In this document: positions 11,474 through 22,943 of the stretch, in pieces | Layout of the letters: each line of letters opens with the position of its first letter | Position numbering within the stretch: the stretch's first letter is position 1 | Source: Rhizoclosmatium globosum | Lineage: Eukaryota > Chytridiomycota > Chytridiomycetes > Chytridiales > Chytriomycetaceae | DNA length: 64,000 nucleotides | Assembly: GCA_002104985.1 (NCBI GenBank) | Contig: MCGO01000042.1 | Span: 124,001-188,000 of the forward strand | Reading direction: 5' to 3' | Notes under the pieces: model-generated | The model's input: only the letters and a program-made list of their open reading frames with translations | What the model was told of the DNA's origin: nothing | Databases searched by the model: none | Translations under genes and position numbers: made by a program

Positions 11474-14400
11474 TTAATCAGTATCATAAGCCAAGTTTGG
11501 AGCCAACCAACGCTCAACCACATCCAAAGGCATGTTCTTTCTCTCAGCATACTCCACAACTTGGTCCTTCTCAATTTTTCCAACGGCAAAGTACTGAGCC
11601 TCTGGGTGAGAGAAGCAGACAGCAGAAACAGCGGCAGCAGGTGTCATGGCAAGAGACTCAGTCAGTGTGATTCCAGTCAAGTTGGCAACATCCATCAATT
11701 TCCACATTGTCTCCTTCTCAGTGTGGTCTGGCTGGGATGGGTAACCAGGAGCTGGGCGGATACCTTGGTACTTGACTTGGAGCATCTCCTCAGTTGAAAG
11801 AGTCTCGTTGGCAGAGTAACCCCAGTGGTCCTTACGCATGTCTTCGTGCACCTTCTCAGCCAAAGCTTCCGTCAAACGATCAGCAAGCGCCTTGAGCATG
11901 ATAACGCTAAAGTCGTCATGGCTCTTTTGGTACTCTTCACACTTCTCGTCAACTCCGAAACCAACAGAAACAGCAAGACCACCAATGTAGTCTGCAACAG
12001 ATCCCTTTGGTGCAATGAAGTCGGACAAACAGAAGTATGGCTCGGAAGAGTCTGAGTCCTTCTCAGCTTGTTGACGAAGACCAAAGAACTTTCCGACAAC
12101 TTCGGTTCTGCTCTCGTCCTTGTAGATTTCAATATCGTCACCGACAGCGTTGGCTGGGGCGAACCAAACAACGGCTCTGGCGGACAAGGTCTTGTTCTTG
12201 ATAATGTCTTGGAGCATAACGTTGGCGTCGTCAAACAGCTTCTTGGCTTCAGCACCGACAGTCTCGTCCTTGAAAATCTTTGGGTAACCACGGTTAGGGT
12301 ACTTTCCACGCAACTGCCATGTTTGGAAGAATGGGTTCCAGTCAATGTGGTTGATGAGGGATGCAAGGTCAATGTTGGTGTAGACCAAAGAGCCGAGGAA
12401 CTTTGGCTTGTAGGTCTTTCCTGGAACAGTCCAGTCAATCTTTGGGGCTAATGAACGGGCCTTCTCGAGAGCGTAGTACTTGCGGTCCTTCAATCCTTCG
12501 TAGTGCTCAGCTCTGAGGTCTTCGTACTCGTCGGCAATGTCCAAGGCAAAGTCTTCCTTGTTCTTTGGGTCGAGCAAGTTGGAAACAACGACGACGGAAC
12601 GGGAGGCATCCAAGACGTGGATAGCTGGAGCAGAGTAACGTGGCGCGATCTTGACAGCAGTGTGCATCTTAGAGGTAGTAGCTCCTCCAATCATGATTGG
12701 AATCTGCATTATACAAAATTAATATACGTTGACAAGGAAGCAAATAAACCCCACCTTCAAACCGCGACGCTCAAGTTCCTTGGCAACAAAGACCATTTCA
12801 TCCAAACTTGGGGTAATCAAACCACTCAAACCAATGACATGAGCCTTGTGGTCAATAGCAGCTTGAATAATCTTATCGGCTGGGGTCATGACACCCAGGT
12901 CAACAACCTTGTAGTTGTTGCAACCAAGCACGACACCGACAATGTTCTTTCCAATATCGTGCACATCACCCTTAACGGTGGCCATGATAACGACACCGTT
13001 GTAAGCACTATCAGCGTCATCATCTGCAATACCACTGGCGGCCAAGTTGGCAAGACGCTCCTCCTCCATGAATGGAATCAAGTGAGCGACAGCAGACTTC
13101 ATGACACGAGCGGACTTGATAACTTGTGGCAAGAACATCTTTCCGGATCCGAAAAGCTCACCGACGGTACTCATTCCGTTCATCAATGGGCCTTCAATAA
13201 CGTTCAATGGACGTGGGTACTGTTGAGAAAACGAGTAATTAGCTTTAAAAAAACAATTGTCTCAATGATGGTTTACCCTTGTCTTGTTCTGTCTAGCCTC
13301 TTCAGTGTCAGCAACAACGTACTTGGTAATACCCTTCACCAAAGCGTGAGCAAGACGTCCCTCAACGTCCATAGATCTCCAAGCCTCCTCTTCTTCGGCA
13401 GTCTTGGCGGCAGCTCCACCATGAGACTCGGCGTAAGCAAGGAGCTTTTCGGTACAGTTGGGGTCACGGTTCCAAACAGCATCTTCACAAATCTGGAGCA
13501 AGTCCTTTGGAATATCGTCGTAGATGGTCAAGAAACCAGCGTTCACGATACCCATGTCCATTCCTCCCTTGATAGTGTGGTACAAGAAGACAGAGTGCAT
13601 GGCCATACGAAGGGCTTCCTTTCCTCTGAAGGAGAAGGACAAGTTGGAGACACCTCCACTGATCTTGGCGTGTGGGAGTTCGGCCTTGATGCGGTAGACG
13701 ACGTTGATGAATTCAAGGGCGTAACTGTTGTGCTCTTCCATACCAGTGGCAATGGTAAGAATATTTGGATCGAAAATGATGTCGGCTGGGTTGAATCCGA
13801 GCTTGTGGACCAAAATGTCGTATGAACGCTTACAGATTTCAAACTTGCGGTCACACTCGACGGCTTGACCAACTTCATCGAACTGGAGAGATTGGAGATA
13901 TTAGATGAGTTCATGAATATCAATTCAAATACTTACAGCCATGACAACGACGGCAGCACCAAAACGCTTCACAATCTTGGCCTTCTTGATAAAGTCTTCC
14001 TCTCCTTCCTTGAGAGAGATAGAGTTGACGATACACTTTCCTTGGGCACACTTCAAACCAGCCAAAACGACTTCAAAGTTGGAGGAGTCAACCATGATTG
14101 GAACCTTGGCAATATCTGGCTCTGAAGCAATGTAGTTCAAGAACTTGGCCATAGCAACCTTTCCATCGAGCAAACCCTCGTCCATGTTAATATCAATAAC
14201 TTGGGCTCCGTTCTCGACTTGGGCTCTAGCGATAGCAAGAGCCTCTTCGTAAGCACCGTTGATAATCTTCTTTGCGAAGATACGGGATCCAGAAACGTTA
14301 CAACGCTCTCCAACGTTACAGAAGACATCCTTGTCTCCCTTCTTGTATACTTCGAGACCAGAGATCACAAGCAAGTTGGGGTCCATGGTTGGAGGAACAC

Positions 14401-15587
14401 GTGGCTTAACGTTCAATACGGCATCGTGAATTGCGCGAATGTGGTCTGGAGTGGTTCCACAGCATCTGCAAAAAGGAGTTGGTTCAGCCAAATCATAAAC
14501 CGGCACAACTATATCTACATACCCTCCAACAATGTTCAAAAGACCCAATTCAGCGAATGGCAAAACGTTCTTTGCCATGGCAGCAGGGGATTCGTCGTAC
14601 TCTCCGAAAGTGTTTGGAAGACCAGCGTTTGGATAACAGATTGTGAAAGTATCCGTGTTCTTGGAGATGTTTTGCATGAATGGAAGCATTTGATCAGCAC
14701 CAAGGGCACAGTTTAATCCAATTGCGAAGGGGTCAGAGTGTTTCACAGATGTGATGAACGCCTCTCCAGTCTGACCAGAGAGCGTACGACCAGACTGGTC
14801 GACAATAGTACCAGAAACAAAGATTGGAGTACGGTCGTAACCACGCTCGTCAAAGACAGTGTCAATAGCGTACAAGGCAGCTTTAGCGTTGAGGGTGTCG
14901 AAGATAGTCTCAACCATGAGGATATCGGAACCTCCATCCAAAAGAGCCTCCACTTGCTGAATGTAAGCTTCCACAAGCTCGTCAAACGTAACGTTTCTAA
15001 GGGAAGGGTTTTCGACAGATGGGGAAATGGAAGCAGTTCTGTTTGTTGGACCAATAGCACCAACAACGAATCTTGGTTTGTGAGGCTCTTTTGCAGTGAT
15101 TTCGTCACAGACCTTCTTTGCAATCTCGGCAGAAACCTGAAGGGAGAGATAAGAAGGGGCAACACGAGCATTCAATCTGTATCTGAGCAATACACACCTT
15201 GTTGATATCGTACACATCATCCTCCATGTGGTAGTCCGCCTGGGCAATAGTAGTTCCCGAGAAGGTGTTTGTCTCGACCATGTCAGAACCAGCCTCAAGG
15301 TACTGTCTGTGGATGGACATGATTGCCTCAGGTTGAGTGAGGGACAGCATATCGTTGTTTCCCTTCAGGAAGTCCTTCTTGTGCACCTTGAAGCGCTCGC
15401 CTCTGAATTGTTCCTCGGTGAACTTGAATCGCTGGACCATCGTACCCATGGCACCGTCAATGAACATGATGCGTTCCTGACAGGTCTTCTTGAGGTATTC
15501 AAGGATACGTGCTCCCTTTCCAGGCACCTTTCCAACGGGGTACTTGGCCTTCTCCTCCTCAGTCACGAATGTGTAGTGTGTTGTCAT
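11474..15587 (-). CDS. metH: cobalamin-dependent methionine synthase (MetH type)
   Basis: Six exons: 15587-15198, 15136-14523, 14465-13937, 13882-13277, 13219-12755 and 12703-11474, 1277 residues, the usual length for MetH. It transfers the methyl group of 5-methyltetrahydrofolate to homocysteine through enzyme-bound cobalamin. Domains in order: homocysteine domain with zinc cysteines GLNC and the spliced [10 protein letters not shown]; pterin domain with [11 protein letters not shown]; cap domain with [14 protein letters not shown]12 domain with [11 protein letters not shown], whose His (about residue 800) is the cobalt ligand; and AdoMet reactivation domain with [15 protein letters not shown] near residue 1185. 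Every key residue is present, so the enzyme should be active. It acts in the cytosol in methionine and folate cycles. Long open frames on the opposite strand are composition shadows. The gene is head-to-head with the kinase at 16017. Confidence 0.97.
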
Positions 15588-16016
15588 GCTATCGTTGAAG
15601 GCAGAGTTGCGATAGTGGAGCAAAGAAAATCGAGAAACGGATTTTGGGGGAAAGGCGACACGACTCACGAAATTTTTGGGACTGGTTTTTGTGGATTCCC
15701 TTTGCTCCTTTCCTTCTTTTCTTTGCCTTCTGGAACAAGAATCAGAACGCTGCTCTCATGTTCAAACTGCTGAAGAGTACGTGCACATCTGCTACCTGAT
15801 ACCTCTCCATATATGACACGTTTTGAATCATGGGCTAACCTGTAAACATAAACAAACAGAGACTGCCCTTGATGGCTTGATTGCAAAGGTAAGGAATCCA
15901 GCGAAAAAAGAACTTGACTCATCAACCGATTCTAAACACAAAACGATGAATAGACCAAGAACCTTGGCCTCTCTTCCAAGTCTGGAACTCCATCGCGTCC
16001 TGGCACTCCACGCGAA
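15588..16016. other. divergent intergenic region, methionine synthase / Sch9-like kinase
   Basis: About 430 bases between two head-to-head genes. No further coding exon with consistent phase was found. It must hold both promoters and leaders; no clear TATA or known operator was recognised. Confidence 0.5.
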
Positions 16017-18048
16017 ATGGAAATTTCTCAAATGACTCTAGCGGCTCCTTCCAAGGAAGACTTGAGCGAATCTAAAGATTCGTTGACTGTTGAATCTGCG
16101 ATGGCATCGACTCAGAGCTTGAACACGCCATTGTCAAAAAGCCAAGAGTTGGATACGGCAGAGAAAGTAACAAAAGAGTTTGAACAGCCAGGTCTTCTCT
16201 ATGTTCGAATTGTGGAAGCTAGAAACTTGAACCACGTTGCAAATGCCAAGGCGTTGAAAGAATCCCAGCCAATGCCATACCTTGTCATTGAGTTTGATAA
16301 GAACGAAACGATGTCTTGGGGTAAAGAGCCAAAACAAGAAGAATATGCAAGTGCTGGAACTATTGACTTCAATTTCAATACAAGCTTGTGAGTTCCATAC
16401 CTGTTTGACTATGATTGTCTGATATAATTGACCGTGTATACCCACTTCAGTGATGTTAGCAGAGAGAGTGATCTTGTAGTGACCATGTATCAAAAGAAAG
16501 CGTTGCGTGGTGATATCCCAGTGGGTACAGTCAGAATCTCTCCCGCGTTTGATCAGGTTCGTTTTCCACGGCGTCATCTTTTGGTTCCAATCATTTCTTA
16601 TATGTCATTCAACTCAACAGAAAGAGCAAGATGAATGGTTCAAGCTCCTTCCCGTCGGTTCTGCTTCAACACCTCTTACCAGTGGCGCCCCAACCGCACC
16701 TCTCACTCCACAAGCATCTGTAGGCGAAATTCGTGTCCACATCCTCTTCAAAGAACACCCCAAAACTGCAGTCAAACCTCTCGGCGTCGATGACTTTGAA
16801 ATCCTTCGCGTTCTCGGAAAGGGCTCCTTCGGTAAAGTCGTCCAAGTTCGTAAAAAAGATACAGGCCGCGTGTACGCCATGAAAATCCTCAAGAAGGCGT
16901 CGATTGTTGAACGCGATGAAGTTCAACACACGTTAGCGGAGCGGAATGTGTTGGCGAAAGTGAGTCACCCGTTTATCGTCAACATCAAGTTTTCGTTTCA
17001 GACAAAGGATAAATTGTATCTTGTGCTTGCGTTTGTGAATGGTGGCGAGTTGTTTCATCATTTGCAGATGGAGGGACGGTTTGAGGAGAGTAGAGCCAGG
17101 ATGTATGCTGCTGAATTATTATCGGCTTTGGAGTGTCTTCACTCGTTCAATATTATCTATCGGTAAGTTGCTTGTTTGTTTGTTTGCTTTTCCTCTTTCT
17201 CCTCCTCCTCTAATTTGAAATCAAATCAGTGATCTCAAACCCGAAAACATTCTCTTGGATTACTCTGGTCACATCGCGCTTTGTGACTTTGGTCTCTGTA
17301 AGCTCAACATGAAAGACGGACACACTACAAATACGTTTTGTGGAACACCAGAATACCTTGCTCCCGAAATTCTCTTGAACCAACCATACACAAAAGCCGT
17401 AGACTGGTGGACCTTGGGAGTCTTGATTTACGAAATGATTGTCGGCCTTCCTCCTTTTTACGATGAGAACCACTCTGTGATGTACGAAAGAATTCTTGGT
17501 GATGAGTTGAAGTTCCCCGATTATATGGGTACAGCTGTCATGGACCTCCTCAAGAAGGTATGAAGCTTCAATAGCCTCATGAATCCATATTCATTCTACA
17601 AAACAGCTCCTAAACAGAGATCCAGCTCAACGTCTCGGCGCAAACGGTGCCCAAGAACTCAAATCACACCCCTTCTTTGCTGAAATCAACTGGCAAAAAC
17701 TGAATGCACGAAAATACAGACCCGCTTTTCGTCCTGAAGTGGTATATAATCCCTTGGAACTCACAACCATTGAAACTAACCATCCTTGATGGCATTTTTT
17801 AGTCTCATGCTGCGGATACATCCAACTTTGACCAGGAATTCACGTCTGAAGAGGCGCGTGATTCTTGTGTGGATCCACATAACCGGTTGCCGGATTCGCA
17901 GCAGGCGCAGTTTGCGGGATTCAGTTATCGTAAAACTTCAGCGGAGAGTATGCAAATTGGTTCGTTGAATGGAAGGCGGGGAAGCTTGCCGCGGGGTAGC
18001 TTGGCGTTACGGCGCGAAGGTCATGGATTGCGACGTTGGGAGGAGTGA
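16017..18048 (+). CDS. C2-AGC protein kinase, Sch9/Akt-like
   Basis: Six exons: 16017-16387, 16451-16556, 16621-17162, 17230-17557, 17607-17741 and 17803-18048, 575 residues. An N-terminal C2-like domain (about 56-190, beginning GLLYVRIVEARNLN) is joined to an AGC kinase domain from about 216: GKGSFGKV loop, AMKILKK, spliced YRDLKPENILLD, DFGLCKL and T-loop TFCGTPEYLAPE. The AGC tail has a turn-motif region (SNFDQEFTSEEA) and hydrophobic motif FAGFSY near 530-535, the site phosphorylated by TORC1/TORC2. C2 plus AGC in this order is the architecture of fungal Sch9, a nutrient and growth kinase downstream of TORC1; animal Akt has PH instead of C2. All regulatory phosphosites are present. Confidence 0.92.
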
Positions 18049-18684
18049 GATATTTCTACTGAATTTTTCGCCATTCCTCTCTTTCTGTTTCCTATATTGA
18101 TTATAAAAATATTTCTTTTTCTCTCGGCACTTTACGAGCTATGCACCAAATAGTAAGCTGTTCTGCTTCTGCTATGGCGGTTCCAGCTACCACATGAATG
18201 TGTTCTGGTTTAATGGGATACTCTTCTCAACCATGTGGATCAATGCTTCTTTTTCAAATCAACAGCACTCACTTCAACTTCAATTTTTATTTCTTTTAGA
18301 CAAACGAGAGAGAAAGAAGAAAAAGGTAAACTTAGTAGTACTGAGAGATTAAGAGAAAATAGATAGATGATTCAGAAGAAATAAGAATAGTGTCAAACAA
18401 AAGAAAGTGAATCTAAATACTGGCAGGGTAAATGACAACGTTACAAAGAGAGAAAGAGGGGAACAATAAAAAATATAAGAACACTGGGGACAGGGTAGGT
18501 AGCTAGATAGTAAAGAGAGGGCAGCGAAAAAAAAGAAGTGCGAGAGGAGGAAGAAAACATACAAATAAAAAGGGGAAACTCCAATACCCTCTGAAACCAC
18601 GCAAAACCCCTTGCCCTTACTCCAGCCAAACCCCACAAGAACAGCCCAACCCGCAAGAACCAAAAAAAATTGATATACCGACCC
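18049..18684. other. convergent 3' region, no gene seen
   Basis: Stretch of 636 bases between two tail-to-tail genes. It is purine-rich on the plus strand from about 18300 (many gaga/aaag tracts), probably 3' untranslated sequence of one or both genes. No start-to-stop coding model with a recognisable product was found. Confidence 0.5.
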
Positions 18685-21087
18685 TTAGAGCTCACCCCAC
18701 AAGAACCCAGCATGCGTCACAGACCGCTGGCGACTACTGGGAACCTCTCTCGGCGCAAACGCAGACGCAGACCGACCATACGCTTCCGCAGCCTCCTGCT
18801 GATTCAAGAAACTACCTCCATTGCTTGTACCGTTATACCCGCGTGCATTCACTTCGTCAACCTCGAATTGGAATAGACTTGTAGAATTGCTGGAGGAGGA
18901 CAACCGGTCTTGCTGTGCGGCGTAGGAGGTGGAGGATGGTTGTTGGGAGGAGTATTGTTGCTGGAGGTATAGGATTTCGTTGAATTCTTCGTTGGAGGTT
19001 ATTGGTTGGGTTACGCTTCTGGTTCTGCGTTGGAGGCTTCCGCCGTTAGGTGTGGAAGATGTGCGCATGCCAAAGTTGCTGTCGTCGTTGTAGGAGTTGA
19101 GGGGGGAGAGGGAGCTGGATTGAGAGTCGTCGTATTGGTTGGTGCTGTGAATGCTGCCACGGGACTCGAAAAAGTTGCTCTCTGGACTCACGCCGGGAAT
19201 CGGGGAATGAGCTGAAGAAGCGAGAATGGAAGATGGGGTGGCTAATTGAGATCCATCGAGGGAGGAACTGAACATTGAGGAGGATTGCTGGTGTTGTTGC
19301 TGCTGTTGTTGCTGATACATGTTATAATATTGTTGTTGTTGCTGGAGATTGTCCAGGTTTCCAAATCCAGGGGTTCCGTGGCGGCTAGGGGTGTCACGAC
19401 CCAAGGAATTGTATGGTGACTCACGACCTAAATCACGGCCCAACGAGTTTTGATGAGGGTCACGAGACAGAGAGTTGTGAGTGCTTCCCATTCGGGATGA
19501 TCTAGGATAAGTTATAAACTCGTCACTAGTACGCAGCGGAGGCAGCCCGGTGCCTTCCTCAGAGATGGAATCTTGAGTGTAGGACTGTTGTCTAGATCGG
19601 ATGCCTCTTTGTTGTTGGCCATAGTTTGGAGAGTAGTTATCGATTGAAGTCACAGAGTTAGGAGTACCAGCTTCCAAGGATACTCGACGGCGAGTTGGCA
19701 TTTGTCCATTGAGTGTGGACGAAGACACTGGAGTGTTTGATTTAGAATACGGCAAGTGAAGCGAAGTGCTGGCAGGTGAAGCAGTGCGGGCCAGACTTTG
19801 GTACAAGATGTCAGCAGGAACTGGCGAAGACATTGTCTGGACTGAGAGAGGGTAGTTGCCATTTCGGAAGAAGGATGGCGTTGTGGGTATCACCGAAACA
19901 GGTTCTTCGTCGAAAGGCTGCAATGGAGGAGAATTGAGTTGCTGTTGGCCTTGCTGTTGTTGGTGTTGTTGCTGTTGATGCTGGACGGAATTGAACATGT
20001 TCTGCGGCTGGCTCATTTTGCCGTATGGACTTTGAGATGTGGCGGAAGGAGGAGTATTTGGCATTGAAATAGGAGAAATGGCCGAGAACGATTTGGAGCG
20101 CTGAACGGGAGTGATAGCCTCATATGATTGGGGAGATCGAGAATCCTCCTCTTGGCCTCCTTCACCAGGAACAGGCATTACATTCGAATGGATAAAGCAA
20201 CACCTTCTCCCGTAAGGACAGTCACCAGTTTCATAGAAAGTTTTGCAGAGTTGTGTCTAGGGGGGAAAGGAAAGTAAATTAGTCTGAGGGAAGAACATAA
20301 ATTGATGGGAGGAGGAAGCAAGGTGGCATGATGACCAACAGCACTAAACAAGACACAAGAAGCAACTAACCTTATACTTTGGATGTCTATCAACTGATCG
20401 CAGCTCGTCCTTTGAGTGGGCAAACTGGCACTTGTTCCCGTACCTACATTCACCAGTATCCTCCATTGAACGACAGAACTCGGTCTTGTACAGGTTCGAC
20501 TTCTTGTCCTGCTGGTTAGAGCGCATTCCGAGGGATCCACGAGCGTTGACGTCGTCCTGGTGCTGCTGGAGGGACATTTGGTGGTTATTGTTGTTGTTGT
20601 TGTTTTGTGAGTGTGGGCGGAAGTGGCTGTGGTTATTGTTCTGGTTCTGGTTCTGGTTCTGGTGCATGTGGTGGTGCTGCGGGCCCTGGTTTCTGCGGCC
20701 TTGAGCACGTCCGAGTGAGTGGGATCCGTAGAGGGGCATCGTGGCAGGCGAGGGGGTTGGGTTTGTTTGCGTGTTTGAAGAAGTGGTTGAGAGGAAGGAC
20801 AGCGATGCGGCAAGGGCATCAACATCGGCGGATGCGTGTGCGTGTGCGTAGTGGCCGTTGTGGTTCAGGTGCTGTTGTTGTTGCTGCTGGCCCTGGTGTC
20901 CTTGGTGTCCCAGTTGGTGCTGGTGCTGGTGCTGGTGCTGGTGCTGGAACGGGTGCTGCTGCGAGGGGAACGGGAACCCGCCCTGGCTCTGGCTCTGACT
21001 AGATCCGTGCTGCATCTGTCCACGGCTCTGGTATCCGTTCATTGGTGGTGGCGGTGATGCCGGTGCCGGTGACATGAACTGTTCCAT
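18685..21087 (-). CDS. tristetraprolin-like tandem CCCH zinc-finger protein
   Basis: Two exons, 21087-20371 and 20256-18685, 762 residues. The intron sits between two C-x8-C-x5-C-x3-H fingers. Finger 1 is [21 protein letters not shown] (about residues 206-226, quoted in part: [16 protein letters not shown]). Finger 2 is [16 protein letters not shown] with a following H. The linker RHPKYKTQLC between them matches the TTP/ZFP36 pattern, including the YKT lead-in. TTP-type proteins bind AU-rich elements in mRNA 3' ends and recruit decay machinery; fungal relatives control metabolic transcripts. Both flanks are low complexity, with long Gln, Asn and His runs before the fingers and Ser/Gln-rich sequence after, fitting condensation into RNA granules. 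Many RxxS sites in the tail could be kinase-regulated. Confidence 0.93.
20581..20950 (-). repeat. triplet-repeat tracts coding Asn, Gln-Asn and Gln-His runs
   Basis: Within exon 1 of the CCCH gene, read on the minus strand: an AAC/AAT run near 20581-20607, a CAG-AAC dipeptide run near 20633-20665 and a CAC-CAG run near 20869-20950. They encode poly-Asn, (Gln-Asn)n, poly-Gln and (Gln-His)n. Further poly-Gln tracts lie in exon 2 near 19285-19345 and 19930-19985. Confidence 0.85.
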
Positions 21088-21334
21088 TTGGTTGCTGGTT
21101 GTGCGGCCTCTCCCCAAACGAAAACTTTTGGTGGGGACTGCTTGGCCGCCTGCTCTTATTGAGGGAGACTCATCAACTTTGTATTAAATGCTCTCGTGTC
21201 ATCACAATAGTCCTATTTCTCTATTATTTCTGTAGTCCTGCGTGAATTCTCCCTTGCCTTGTCTTCTAAACAAATGCCTTATTATTACAAATCGGTTAAC
21301 TTTATTTAGATCACAAAAATTCTATGATTCAATT

Positions 21335-22787
21335 TTAAACCTTCAAAATCAACTTTCCTTGAGTCTTTCCGCCTGAGGTTGCGCACAGTTAGGGTTGATG
21401 GCGAAAACGTAAATTGCACTTACTCTCCAAATCATCATGAGCACTCTTAATGTCAGCCAAATCGTAGACCTTGTGGACATGGAGCGTAAGCTTTCCAGAA
21501 GCAAAGAGCTCCACCAATGGGTCAACCACTGAAACAATCAAAAAAATCAGTGGCAAGTCAATCAACGCAGTCGCACTGGCACTCAGCACTCACAAAAGTC
21601 AAAGTCAGCTCTGTCCTTGATGAAACTGAACAAACTTGGACGCATCAAGCGGATGGCATTTGGAACCAACTTCATAATGTCAACGTCATCCACTTTTCCG
21701 GACGCGTTTCCAAAGGAGGCCAAGGTTCCCAAACGGGCGAGACAGGAGAGAGAGATATCGAAAGTAGATTTGCCGATACCATCGTAGACAACTTGGACTC
21801 CTGCATTCAGTTGAGTAATCAGATTATGTGGATGATTGTTGAAATGTCTGGTTCTCGGTCCCGTACCTTTTCCGTTAGTAATCTTGAGAACTTCCTCCTT
21901 CACATTCTGCGTGGTGTACAGAATAACGTGGTCAGCACCTATTCATTCGTTCATTACTGATCAGACTCAAATCAATAAATTCGAAATCAAACCACAACTT
22001 ACCAGCCTTCTTGGCAGTCTCAGCCTTCTCCGCAGAAGACGTAGTTCCAATCACAATAGCTCCATAGTGTTTTGCGATTTGGACAAGGAGCTGTCCAGTT
22101 CCACCTGCGGCAGCCTAACAATAGATCCAATTCAGGCACCCACCCACCCAATATAATAATCTCAAGAATTACGTGAATCAAAACGTGATCGCCTTTCTTG
22201 ACTTCATACGCCAATCGAACCAAAGACATTGCTGTGGCTCCTTGGAGAAGCAAAGCTGCAGCTTTCTCCATTGAGACGTTTGCAGGGACTTTAATGATTT
22301 GGTCTGTGTGTTTTGAATAGGATGTATTGGTGAATATCAGGTTTTCGGGAGGGATCGGGAGGTGTGAAGGCACACCTTTGGAAGCAAGAGCGTACTCGGC
22401 GCAAGTGTTGGCAGCCATGTAGGCAACACGATCGCCGACGTTGAATCCAGTGACGCCATCGCCGATTGCTTCAACGACTCCGGAAGCTTCACTGTTTGAA
22501 CGGTCTTTTGTTTAGATGGTTGCGTTGTGCGAGAGGGAACTGACCGGCCTGGGATGTATGGAAGTGGAACTTTGTACAGTCCAGTACGGTGGTAAGTATC
22601 AATAAAGTTGATTCCAATGTACTGGTTCTTGACGAGAAGTTGGCCTGAGATCAACAACAAACGAGTGAGTTTAAAGTCCATGCAGAAGGAGTGTATTACC
22701 AGCAGCTGGAACTGGCTTAGTGGCATTGGCAACGTATTCGAGGACAGAGGAAGGTCCGGTGGTACGGAAGAGAGCGGCACGCATCAT
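21335..22787 (-). CDS. zeta-crystallin-type NADPH:quinone oxidoreductase
   Basis: Eight exons: 22787-22700, 22644-22545, 22491-22173, 22114-22003, 21938-21867, 21800-21594, 21528-21424 and 21372-21335, 346 residues, with every phase closing. Medium-chain dehydrogenase/reductase fold. Visible blocks: [33 protein letters not shown], the nucleotide loop [19 protein letters not shown] (AxxGxxG), [11 protein letters not shown], and a C-terminus ending [11 protein letters not shown]. No zinc-binding cysteines, as in the quinone reductase branch. It reduces quinones or enals with NADPH in cytosol or mitochondrion. Seven introns in 1 kb is the highest density in the window. It starts 156 bases from the divergent giant gene. 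The alternative start at 22784 is one codon later. Confidence 0.93.
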
Positions 22788-22943
22788 TGTTTTTGTTTGG
22801 TTGTTTTGCTTGTTTCCCTGTGGCGTTTCCCCTCTTTGAACTGCCTTCTTTATCATTTGATTACGAATTAGAGAGAATTAGTATACATGAATTCCTCTTA
22901 CTTTACTTTAAGTGATTTGTGATGATAAATCAAGCACGAAAAG

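Noticed and set aside
12503..13825. 440-codon open frame on the plus strand
   Set aside because: Lies antisense to methionine synthase, lacks known motifs, and its composition mirrors codon bias of the true gene.
20607..21002. Gly/Cys/Ser-repeat open frame on the plus strand
   Set aside because: It is the reverse reading of the CAG/CAC/AAC tracts in the CCCH gene; no independent support.
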